Source: Methylotenera sp.
Lineage (GTDB): Bacteria > Pseudomonadota > Gammaproteobacteria > Burkholderiales > Methylophilaceae
DNA: 6,034 nucleotides
Direction of reading: 5' to 3'
Assembly: GCA_013816325.1 (NCBI GenBank)
Contig: JACDEP010000136.1
Coordinates: 1 to 6,034 of the forward strand
The notes beneath the pieces were generated by a model that saw only the letters and a program-made list of their open reading frames with translations, searched no databases and had not been told where the DNA came from. The translations under genes were made by a program, and so were the position numbers. Shown here piece after piece: positions 1 to 5,939 of this stretch (its first letter is position 1; each line of letters starts with the position of its first letter).

Positions 1-1282
1 CAGTATTGGTATCAGGAATTGTCACATTAATATCTTTTAGCGGCATAGGCTGGATAGTAATCAAGCTGTCATCACCGGCGAGCCAGTTAACGATATTCAC
101 ACCCAAATCTAAATTTCCGCCGTTCGTGATAAAGGTATTTGAAAGGAAGTTAGCATTGCCCATTACTACCACGCGTTGACCTTTTTTACCATAGGTACGC
201 TCCAGCGCAACGCCGATATTGATCGGGCCTTTTTTATCATTTTTCTCATCAAAGATAGGTTTAGTATCTTTTGCCAATTTTTTCGAGGCCAGCCAGCCAT
301 TTGGTGCCACTTCTACGAGGTTGCTGACTTTCCATCCGTTATCATCGTTACCCTTGGCCGTTACTTGATGCGCTTCTGGGAATAAGGTACGCAGCATGAA
401 ATTAGTGGTAATTGCGTGTTCTCCATACAAGCTGGCGAATGAAACGCGGGCATCAGCGCCATATTGAGCGGAAGCCATATCTAGCGTAATCCCAGGAGAT
501 ACCTGCAAGCCAAGGTAATCCGCAACATCTTTCAGTCCACGTAAATTATCATCATCCAACAACCAAAGCAGGTTGCCGCCAGCTTCAATATAAGCCTTGA
601 TCTTCTTGGCTTCCACTTCACTCACATCAACCTGTGGACTCGCAATTACCAGCATTGCGCCATTACTTGGTACTTGCTGCGCGATTGTTAAGTCAGGATT
701 AGCGAATTTAAAACCTTTGGCTTCTAATTGTTTACCAAATTCGCCGATATCAAAGTTTTTAATACCTAACAGGTTGCGCTCACCATGGCCATCCAGATAC
801 ATCACAGGGCGCTTGTTAGTACGCGACAACCTTACCAACAGGTTGGTCATTTCCTGCTCAGCGATAGGCGGCGTAATGTGCTCGGTACGTTTTTGATATT
901 CAACGATCACTTCCCCGTCGCTCTTAACACCGGCTTCTTGTGCCAGCTTAGGCTCTTCAGAAGGATTGACAAAAGTGAGGGTGATGTTCTTTTTTTCACG
1001 TTGATAGCGTGCTACGAAATCAATCATGCCCTTACGAAAATTATCGCCATTGGATGCATCGTCCTTAGTGGCAAACACCATAATTTGGATAGGCTCTTTC
1101 ATCTGCTTAAGCACGTTAATACTGCCTTGCGTGAGGATATTGCGATTAGCCTGGGTAATGTCTTTTGTGAAGCGGTACTGGGTAGCCAGATAACCTAACA
1201 AAATGACCAGCAGCAAAAACAGCACAACAAAAAAACTGTTCTGTACTAATAATTGAAAACGTAATTTACGGTTGATGTTCAT
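1..1282 (-). CDS. GldG-family ABC transporter auxiliary membrane protein (C-terminus beyond window)
   Basis: I translated this from the reverse complement: 427 codons are open from ATG (1282-1280) to the window edge with no stop, so the C-terminus is missing. It is the auxiliary, mostly periplasmic subunit of a GldA/F/G-type ABC exporter. One membrane span lies at about residues 14-34, preceded by basic residues (NINRKLRF). An extracytoplasmic region follows, with the family-typical YLDGHGER stretch (162-169), a glycine-rich AGGNLLWLLDDDN segment (234-246) and VVVMGNANFLSN (371-382) before VNIVNWLAGD (395-404). Family members usually end with a second membrane helix, which would lie just outside. 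The start follows the permease stop by 14 bases, with GGA about 10 bases upstream as a weak ribosome site. Substrate is unknown. Family assignment rests on motif recognition, not a search; a role in gliding should not be assumed in a proteobacterium. Confidence 0.85.
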   Translation of the reverse strand, partial: MNINRKLRFQLLVQNSFFVVLFLLLVILLGYLATQYRFTKDITQANRNILTQGSINVLKQMKEPIQIMVFATKDDASNGDNFRKGMIDFVARYQREKKNITLTFVNPSEEPKLAQEAGVKSDGEVIVEYQKRTEHITPPIAEQEMTNLLVRLSRTNKRPVMYLDGHGERNLLGIKNFDIGEFGKQLEAKGFKFANPDLTIAQQVPSNGAMLVIASPQVDVSEVEAKKIKAYIEAGGNLLWLLDDDNLRGLKDVADYLGLQVSPGITLDMASAQYGADARVSFASLYGEHAITTNFMLRTLFPEAHQVTAKGNDDNGWKVSNLVEVAPNGWLASKKLAKDTKPIFDEKNDKKGPINIGVALERTYGKKGQRVVVMGNANFLSNTFITNGGNLDLGVNIVNWLAGDDSLITIQPMPLKDINVTIPDTNT

Positions 1283-1296
1283 TCTAGGAATTCCAA

Positions 1297-2043
1297 TTAA
1301 CCACGTAAGCGGTCTGCATCAAGACGACGCACTGTTAAGGTTAAAAATGTCACGATAAATAGTACAAAATAGGTAATATCACCAGTATCAATCAAACCGC
1401 CTGAGAACGACTGGAAATGGTGAGTTAGCGATAAATTGGCCAGCGTATTGCTTGGGTCACCGGCAAAAAACCGGTCTAGGAACATCAAAGCAAATAAAGC
1501 CACGAAGGTCAGGATTGCGGCAACGACTGGTTGCTGCGTCAAGCTTGAAAAATATACGCCAAGAGCGGAGAAGCTCGCCACCATCAATAATAAACCGATA
1601 GAGTTGGCAACTATGAAACCGAAATCGATATCCGCCCAGATATTGAGTGTAGACAGCATAATTGCAATAAATAAAACCAAAATACCCAAGAATGCGACTA
1701 GCCCCAAAAACTTGCCAACCACGATTTCTGTCAACGAAATAGGCGCACTGAATAAGAATGGTAGTGTCTGATTGCGGCGTTCTTCACTGATCAAGCGCAT
1801 AGATAACAATGGCACTGCGAATAGCACGATGAATGAAGCAAACCCGTAAACGTTCTGTCCAACGAACTGCGTGACACCGGTACGTTCCGCTGGACGCATC
1901 GCTCCAGACATCACGGCGAAATAATCATTAACGCCGTTTAGATATTGCGTGCCGAAGGCAAACATCAGCAAAGACAGAATCACCCAGCCCATGGGCGAGG
2001 CAAACATACTTTTTAGTTCTTTTCTTGCAACATTGATAATCAT
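1297..2043 (-). CDS. ABC-2 type transporter permease (GldF-like)
   Basis: This 248-residue inner-membrane protein is the permease partner of the ATPase encoded just upstream. The N-terminus (VARKELKSMFASPMGW) is the amphipathic entry typical of ABC-2 permeases. Hydrophobic spans are visible at about residues 18-36, 66-84, 112-133, 142-163, 170-188 and 222-237, giving six. Between spans 2 and 3 lies the conserved cytoplasmic segment EERRNQTLPFLFSAPIS (87-103), which in this family contacts the ATPase. Length is normal for GldF-like proteins. The ATG at 2043 is preceded by AAGGG six bases upstream, a good ribosome site. The gene starts 28 bases after the ATPase stop and ends 14 bases before the GldG-like start, so the three genes are probably co-transcribed. 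The transported substrate cannot be read from the sequence. Confidence 0.9.
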   Translation of the reverse strand: MIINVARKELKSMFASPMGWVILSLLMFAFGTQYLNGVNDYFAVMSGAMRPAERTGVTQFVGQNVYGFASFIVLFAVPLLSMRLISEERRNQTLPFLFSAPISLTEIVVGKFLGLVAFLGILVLFIAIMLSTLNIWADIDFGFIVANSIGLLLMVASFSALGVYFSSLTQQPVVAAILTFVALFALMFLDRFFAGDPSNTLANLSLTHHFQSFSGGLIDTGDITYFVLFIVTFLTLTVRRLDADRLRG

Positions 2044-2071
2044 AATTAGCCCTTATATCAATTAGCTTTTA

Positions 2072-3043
2072 TTAGCTAACTGCTTGTTCCTGATTAATTG
2101 CCTGTTCTTGGCTAACTGCTTGTTCCTGGTAAGTAAGTTGCACAAATACATCTTCAAGACTGGTTTGATCCGGGGCGATCTGGTGCAATCCCCATTTATT
2201 CTTAACCGAAGCTAGCACAATGGCTTCTGCCGGAGCAGCATCACCCGCAAAGGTAAGCCTGACAAAACCGGCAGGAAGGATTTCCACATCGGTGATACCG
2301 GAAATTTTCAATAACTCATCCGCATTGGGTGTGTTATTCAGGCCAATGAGTAATTTATTGCCTACGCGTTGGCGTTTAAGCACATCAATTGAGCCATTAA
2401 AGACCAATTTACCTTTATCGATGATTTGCACATGGTCACAGACCATTTCAACTTCCGGGAGGATATGCGTAGAGATAATCACGCTATGGTCGCCGCCCAC
2501 TTCACGAATCAGCGCACGAATATCACGAATTTGGATTGGATCTAGGCCTACAGTAGGCTCATCGAGAATTACGACCATCGGTTTATGGATGAGCGCTTGC
2601 GCAATGCCTACACGCTGCTGGTAACCGTTTGACAGGTTCTCAATCAGGCGTTTACTCATGTGGCCTAAACCACAGCGCTCTTTTGCCAGTTCTACCGCTT
2701 TTTTGATATGACCGGAACTTACACGGTGCAATCTAGCGGCGACTGTTAAATATTCATCTACGGTCAGTTCTTTATAGAGCGGGCGCATTTCAGGCAAATA
2801 GCCAATTAAGGCCTTGGCCTCTTTTGGGTTTTCTATCATGTCGATGCCACATATCTTAACGCTGCCATTGCTAGGCGCCAGGTTACCGGTCAACATCTTC
2901 ATGGTGGTAGATTTACCGGCACCGTTTGGACCTAAAAAGCCTAGCACTTCGCCCTTACTCAGGTTAAAGCTCACATTACTGACGGCTTCGCGGCCACCAT
3001 AAATTCTGGTGAGCTCGGTTGCTTCAACTGTAAAATTATTCAT
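2072..3043 (-). CDS. ABC transporter ATP-binding protein (GldA/CcmA-like)
   Basis: This 323-residue cytoplasmic ATPase should energise the adjacent permease. Visible motifs in order are Walker A GPNGAGKST (38-46), a GYLPE segment at the Q-loop position (81-85), signature LSNGYQQR (137-144), Walker B MVVILDEPT (156-164), D-loop GLDP (166-169) and the switch histidine in IISTHIL (H193). The signature deviates from LSGGQ in the way usual for the CcmA/GldA branch. An accessory C-terminal domain (about 225-305) ends in the family-typical SLEDVFVQLT. After that comes an unusual tail of three glutamine-rich hexapeptides (306-323: QEQAVS, QEQAIN, QEQAVS) encoded by an 18-bp DNA repeat. It is the first gene of the three-gene operon. 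The ATG is preceded by TGAG, a weak ribosome site. ATPase identity is certain; the transported substrate is unknown. Confidence 0.95.
   Translation of the reverse strand: MNNFTVEATELTRIYGGREAVSNVSFNLSKGEVLGFLGPNGAGKSTTMKMLTGNLAPSNGSVKICGIDMIENPKEAKALIGYLPEMRPLYKELTVDEYLTVAARLHRVSSGHIKKAVELAKERCGLGHMSKRLIENLSNGYQQRVGIAQALIHKPMVVILDEPTVGLDPIQIRDIRALIREVGGDHSVIISTHILPEVEMVCDHVQIIDKGKLVFNGSIDVLKRQRVGNKLLIGLNNTPNADELLKISGITDVEILPAGFVRLTFAGDAAPAEAIVLASVKNKWGLHQIAPDQTSLEDVFVQLTYQEQAVSQEQAINQEQAVS
2075..2128 (-). repeat. 18-bp tandem repeat x3 in the 3' end of the ABC ATPase gene
   Basis: There are three contiguous 18-bp units, 2075-2092, 2093-2110 and 2111-2128. The outer two are identical (gctaactgcttgttcctg on the plus strand). 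The middle one differs at five positions, mostly synonymous or conservative (QEQAIN in place of QEQAVS). The repeat is in frame and finishes directly at the stop codon, so changes in copy number would lengthen or shorten the tail without breaking the protein. Confidence 0.9.
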
Positions 3044-3075
3044 AGTTACTCATTTAGTTAACGTACCCGTGATTT

Positions 3076-3106
3076 CAACAAATATCCGTAGTTCCCAATA
3101 AATATC
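3076..3106. repeat. Imperfect 11-bp direct repeat upstream of the ABC operon
   Basis: CAACAAATATC at 3076-3086 and CAATAAATATC at 3096-3106 match at 10 of 11 positions and start exactly 20 bp apart, about two helical turns. They lie 33-63 bases upstream of the ATPase ATG, where a regulator of that operon could bind. Because the region is A+T-rich, chance is a real alternative. Confidence 0.4.
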
Positions 3107-3245
3107 ACTATTTCAAGGTAATGATCTTCACACAAAACATTGAAACGCATAGGATTTTTTCGTAATCCCATTTTAAACCTGCATCACTTTTTAAATCAGC
3201 TGGAATTTTTACAACGCATCTGAAAACTTACTTCATGGAAAGTTC

Positions 3246-3281
3246 TATTGACATACGCTATAGTCAATACATAATTATGTA
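3246..3281. promoter_or_regulatory. Two adjoining dyad symmetries over the promoter (candidate operator)
   Basis: An inverted repeat TATTGAC-N10-GTCAATA (3246-3252 and 3263-3269) covers the -35 box and spacer. A perfect 14-bp palindrome TACATAATTATGTA (3268-3281) covers the -10 box; the two share two bases. Dyads placed directly on promoter boxes are what a repressor site looks like. The binding protein cannot be named from the sequence. Confidence 0.45.
3248..3275 (+). promoter_or_regulatory. Sigma70-type promoter for the TPR lipoprotein / lolB transcript
   Basis: A perfect -35 box TTGACA (3248-3253) is followed after 16 bp by CATAAT (3270-3275), five of six matches to the -10 consensus. 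Transcription would start near 3282, leaving a leader of about 175 bases before the ATG at 3458. No other plus-strand element in the gap has both boxes this good. The downstream genes are only 34 and 76 bases apart, so this promoter probably serves the TPR gene and lolB, and may read on into ispE. Confidence 0.6.
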
Positions 3282-3362
3282 GGAACTTGCGACTACTGTC
3301 ACGGACTAAGCAATACAGCAGCACTGTACAGCTATCGAAACATGATTCTCCGGATTATTGAA

Positions 3363-3368
3363 TATAAT
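3363..3368 (+). promoter_or_regulatory. Isolated TATAAT, possible secondary promoter
   Basis: A perfect -10 hexamer lies about 90 bases before the lipoprotein ATG. No acceptable -35 box is found at 16-18 bp spacing, and the upstream TG is one base out of register for an extended -10. It could be a weak second promoter with a shorter leader, or simply chance in an A+T-rich stretch. Confidence 0.2.
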
Positions 3369-3457
3369 TTTCAGATCAATTTAATAATAGTCATAATTTA
3401 AGCTTTCGGTACAACATTTTCCCACTCTATTAATTTTAAGACACTGCAATCCAATTT

Positions 3458-3643
3458 ATGCGCCTAATCAATCGTTTTACGCCCACCCACAAAACAACAT
3501 CTATACATATTCCAGTATTGCTTGCGGTTCTGTTACTGGGGTCTATGAACCTGGCTGGCTGCGCTACCCATGCCAGCAAAACCCAAATGGCCATGCCGGT
3601 TACACAGGGCCCAGAAGCTAACACAGAAGGCAAAATGAACTAA
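3458..3643 (+). CDS. N-terminal fragment (lipoprotein signal peptide) of a frameshifted TPR lipoprotein
   Basis: This 61-codon frame begins at an ATG with no clear ribosome site and encodes a lipoprotein signal peptide. It has a basic, polar N-region (MRLINRFTPTHKT), a hydrophobic core (about residues 17-31) and the lipobox LAGC with the lipidation cysteine at residue 35. The +2 residue is alanine, which by the usual sorting rule directs the lipoprotein to the outer membrane. A short linker (THASKTQMAMPVTQGPEA) follows before the frame stops at TAA 3641-3643. The adjoining frame continues with family-like sequence (NELTAEFVYRYLVAEVAG) straight into the TPR body, so I read this as the detached 5' end of that gene, not an independent small protein. 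Such a fragment alone would be a short lipidated peptide of no obvious use. Confidence 0.7.
   Translation: MRLINRFTPTHKTTSIHIPVLLAVLLLGSMNLAGCATHASKTQMAMPVTQGPEANTEGKMN
3632..3635 (+). other. Frameshift point in an AAAA run inside the TPR lipoprotein gene
   Basis: The signal-peptide frame reads GGC AAA ATG AAC TAA. Adding one A to the run gives GGC AAA AAT GAA CTA ACT GCA, which continues into the TPR body. In the body's frame the previous stop is TAA at 3619-3621, so the switch must lie between 3622 and 3643, and the homopolymer is the most economical place. The joined product would be 586 residues. Confidence 0.7.
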
Positions 3644-3678
3644 CTGCAGAATTTGTTTATCGATATTTAGTTGCTGAA

Positions 3679-5217
3679 GTGGCAGGCCAACGCGGCGACC
3701 TAGCAACCTCTAGCTCCATATTTTACGACCTGGCACGGAAAGAACAAGACCCGCGCCTGGCAGAGCGCGCGGCCAAGGTAGCGGCTTTTGGCAATGTTTC
3801 TAGCTTAACGATTCCTGCGGTACAGCTGTGGGCTGAACTCGATCCGAATTCCACCGAAGCCCAGCAAGCGATGATCGAAATGCTCATCGCAACTGGCAAG
3901 CTTGACGCCACCGAGCCATATTTGGCTAAATTACTGCTTAAAGAAGAAACCCGCGCTAGCGGTTTCCTCTACTTAAATGCCCTGCTTAACCGCAGTACTG
4001 ACAAAGCGGGTGTATTAGCTTTGATCCAATCGCTTGCCAAGCCTTACCCTAAATCACCTGAAGCGCAATTCGCGATTGCACAAGCTGCCTGGACTGCCGG
4101 TCAAGATGACGTAGCGTCGCAGGCACTCAACCAAGCCGACATACTTAAGCCAGGCTGGTATGTGGCTGCTTTATTAAAAGGCCAAGTGCTGTTTAATAAA
4201 TCCCCGCAGGAAGCCTTAGCTTTCTACCAGGGCTTTTTGGTAAAACATCCTGAAGCTACCGAGATTCGCGTGAACATGGCGAAACTGCTAGTGACGCAGA
4301 AACAGTATGACGCTGCGAAAAAAGAATATGCGATCATCCTTAAAAACGCAAAAGATAACCCGGATGTCACTACAGTCGTAGGACTGCTTTCTTACCAATC
4401 TAACGAATATGCAGAAGCCGAAAAATATTTCCAGCAAGCATTGGAGCAAGGCTTTAAAGACCCGGAACAGATCTATATCTATTTAGGACAAGGGGCGGAA
4501 AAGCAAAACCACGATGGCTCCGCAGCAGATTGGTATAAAAAGGTGCAAGCAGGCTCGCACTACCTAGAAGCCCAGCTGGACCTGGCTAATCTTGTAGCCC
4601 GCACCGAATCAGTAGATAAGGCCATAGAGTTGCTTGATAACCTTGAAGGCCTAAATACAGAACAGCAAATTTTGATCATTCAATCAGAGGCGGCCTTGCT
4701 GGTAAAAGCCAAACGTAATCAAGACGCTTATGATCTGCTGGAAAAAACCGTTAAGAATCTGCCTAACACACCAGAACTCGTGTACGACTATGCCTTAGCC
4801 GCTGAACGTGTAAACAAACTGGATGTGATGGAAACCGAATTGCGCAAGCTAATAGCCGCTAAGCCTGACTTTGCTGCGGCTTATAATGCACTTGGCTATT
4901 CATTTGCAGACCGCAATATTAAGCTTGATGAAGCACAGAAACTTATTGAAAAAGCGCTGACAATTTCGCCAAACGATCGTTACATGCTGGATAGCCTGGG
5001 TTGGGTATATTACCGCAAAGGCCAGCTGGACAAAGCCATAGACTATTTACAGCAAGCCTACAAAGCCAACCCTGACCCTGAAATCGCCGCTCATTTAGGT
5101 GAAGTACTATGGCAAAAAGGCCAGCATGATGAAGCCAAAAAAATCTGGCAAGACGCGCTAAGCGTCAGCCCGGATAATGAAGTGCTGGTAAGCACCAGTA
5201 ATAAGTTCAAGTCTTAA
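3679..5217 (+). CDS. TPR repeat protein, LbcA-like; body of the frameshifted lipoprotein gene
   Basis: The frame opens at 3622, and its only candidate start is GTG 3679, giving 512 residues. That start has no ribosome site and would cut off the evidently coding NELTAEFVYRYLVAE just before it. The body is alpha-helical TPR repeats. Clear units are at about 228-256 (YAEAEKYFQQAL), 397-427 (AAYNALGYSF), 433-461 (LDSLGWVYYRKGQLDKAIDYLQQAY) and 466-494 (AAHLGEVLWQKGQHDEAKKIWQDAL); more degenerate helical pairs fill the N-terminal half. TPRs are scaffolds for protein binding. Position next to lolB-ispE, together with the lipoprotein signal upstream, matches P. aeruginosa PA4667/LbcA, the outer-membrane partner of the periplasmic protease CtpA; transfer of that role is an inference. 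If only the GTG product is made, it would lack a signal peptide and stay in the cytoplasm. The stop is 34 bases before lolB, so they are probably co-transcribed. Confidence 0.85.
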   Translation: MAGQRGDLATSSSIFYDLARKEQDPRLAERAAKVAAFGNVSSLTIPAVQLWAELDPNSTEAQQAMIEMLIATGKLDATEPYLAKLLLKEETRASGFLYLNALLNRSTDKAGVLALIQSLAKPYPKSPEAQFAIAQAAWTAGQDDVASQALNQADILKPGWYVAALLKGQVLFNKSPQEALAFYQGFLVKHPEATEIRVNMAKLLVTQKQYDAAKKEYAIILKNAKDNPDVTTVVGLLSYQSNEYAEAEKYFQQALEQGFKDPEQIYIYLGQGAEKQNHDGSAADWYKKVQAGSHYLEAQLDLANLVARTESVDKAIELLDNLEGLNTEQQILIIQSEAALLVKAKRNQDAYDLLEKTVKNLPNTPELVYDYALAAERVNKLDVMETELRKLIAAKPDFAAAYNALGYSFADRNIKLDEAQKLIEKALTISPNDRYMLDSLGWVYYRKGQLDKAIDYLQQAYKANPDPEIAAHLGEVLWQKGQHDEAKKIWQDALSVSPDNEVLVSTSNKFKS

Positions 5218-5251
5218 TCTTAACTCTCGTTTAAAGTCTAGCTGGTTAAAA

Positions 5252-5863
5252 ATGCTGATACCTAATGCAATGAAGCGTTATTTTGTAATTATTTTAATAA
5301 CACTATTGCAAGCTTGCGCAACCACGCCTATGAACCCGGCCAACACAACTCCGACTCAGCCATCCCAGGCTCAGCATCTACAACAGATCGCCACCATTCA
5401 GCAATTTTCGCTTAAAGGCCGAATGGGCGTACAGACCGACGCCAAAGGCTTTTCCGGCAGGCTGGATTGGCAACACCAATTAAGCTATGACAATATTGCG
5501 CTCTATTCACCATTAGGTAACCAAGTAGCCAGCATTCAAAAAACGGCAAGCTTGGTTACTTTACAAGATGCTTCTGGCAATAGCGTTTCAGCGGCAGATG
5601 CAGAATCTCTAACCGAGATGACACTAGGCTGGAAGCTACCATTGACGGGCCTTGCAGACTGGTCTCTGGGGCGCCCCACTGCTAGCCCTATTCAGGCCAG
5701 CACATCGGATAATCTAGGCCGGCTTACCACCTTAAAACAAGATGGCTGGGATATTGAATATTCAGATTACGTAGATGTTGAAGGCAAGCAATTACCCAAT
5801 AAAATCTATATGCGCAGCCCAAAAGTGAATATTAAATTGATCATCGAAGACAGAAGTCACTAA
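5252..5863 (+). CDS. lolB: Outer-membrane lipoprotein insertion protein LolB
   Basis: LolB is the outer-membrane receptor that takes lipoproteins from the periplasmic carrier LolA and inserts them in the outer membrane. The 203-residue frame has a signal peptide with lipobox LLQAC (Cys22) and alanine at +2, so it is itself an outer-membrane lipoprotein. Family landmarks in order are FSLKGRMGV (52-60), FSGRLDWQHQ (67-76), LYSPLGNQ (84-91), LGWKLPLTGLADWSLGRP (125-142), DGWDIEYSDY (164-173) and LPNKIYM (181-187), ending KLIIEDRSH. The leucine in SPLG (88) appears to match E. coli Leu68 of the protruding loop needed for membrane insertion. An internal ATG at 5270 (MKRYFVII) would give a more compact 15-residue signal peptide and may be the true start; neither start has a good ribosome site. 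It lies between the TPR lipoprotein gene and ispE. Confidence 0.92.
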   Translation: MLIPNAMKRYFVIILITLLQACATTPMNPANTTPTQPSQAQHLQQIATIQQFSLKGRMGVQTDAKGFSGRLDWQHQLSYDNIALYSPLGNQVASIQKTASLVTLQDASGNSVSAADAESLTEMTLGWKLPLTGLADWSLGRPTASPIQASTSDNLGRLTTLKQDGWDIEYSDYVDVEGKQLPNKIYMRSPKVNIKLIIEDRSH

Positions 5864-5874
5864 TACTTCTACAT

Positions 5875-5907
5875 CAGAACCATTATTCTGCATTAAAACT
5901 TTTGCAG
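5875..5907. other. Overlapping weak hairpins between lolB and ispE
   Basis: CAGAA (5875-5879) can pair with TTCTG (5886-5890) around a six-base loop. Alternatively CTGCA (5888-5892) can pair with TGCAG (5903-5907) around a ten-base loop. The two share CTG and exclude each other. Both stems are five pairs and A+T-rich with no proper U-tract after them, so I do not call a terminator. Confidence 0.2.
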
Positions 5908-5926
5908 TAAAACTAATGCCTCGTTC

Positions 5927-5932
5927 TATAAT
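5927..5932 (+). promoter_or_regulatory. TATAAT -10 box immediately before ispE
   Basis: A perfect -10 hexamer ends seven bases before the ispE ATG, so transcription would begin at or next to the A of the start codon. The nearest -35-like sequence is TTGCAG (5902-5907), only three of six matches and with a 19-bp spacer, so promoter strength is doubtful. If active, it would make an ispE message with almost no leader. Confidence 0.35.
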
Positions 5933-5939
5933 TGCCCGC

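Larger units (their letters stand above)
3044..3457. other. Divergent intergenic region between the ABC operon and the TPR lipoprotein gene
   Basis: This 414-base, A+T-rich stretch separates the minus-strand ABC operon from the plus-strand lipoprotein genes. I see no supported gene in it; the longest ATG frames I followed are 15-19 codons without ribosome sites. It holds a strong plus-strand promoter with overlapping dyads around 3246-3281, a second isolated TATAAT at 3363-3368 and an 11-bp direct repeat at 3076-3106. I found no convincing promoter for the minus-strand operon by eye and no rho-independent terminator. Confidence 0.7.

Noticed and set aside
176..1198. Plus-strand open frames of 69, 99 and 137 codons
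   Set aside because: They lie opposite the GldG-like gene, whose minus-strand translation shows clear family motifs over the whole stretch. The plus-strand products have no recognisable features.
1436..1771. Plus-strand 111-codon frame
   Set aside because: It is antisense to the permease gene, and its lysine- and threonine-rich product is the typical shadow of membrane-protein codons.
2220..3002. Plus-strand frames of 134 and 62 codons opposite the ATPase gene
   Set aside because: They are antisense shadows of a gene with complete Walker A, signature and Walker B motifs.
3152..3178. Hairpin GGATT / AATCC followed by TTTT as a terminator
   Set aside because: The stem has only five pairs with a seven-base loop, and it sits upstream of both divergent genes, where no transcript needs to end.
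3235..3282. 15-codon ATG frame (MESSIDIRYSQYIIM)
   Set aside because: It runs through the promoter boxes and has no ribosome site, so it would not be on the promoter's own transcript.
3342..3401. 19-codon frame (MILRIIEYNF...) as a leader peptide
   Set aside because: There is no Shine-Dalgarno sequence and no runs of a regulatory amino acid; its hydrophobic content follows from A+T-rich DNA.
3625..3645. Programmed -1 ribosomal frameshifting in the TPR gene
   Set aside because: The context C AAA ATG is not an X XXY YYZ slippery site, no strong downstream stem was apparent, and a homopolymer indel explains the break more simply.
3436..3911. Minus-strand frames of 65 and 62 codons opposite the TPR lipoprotein gene
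   Set aside because: They have no ribosome sites or domain features and overlap a coding strand supported by lipobox and TPR motifs.
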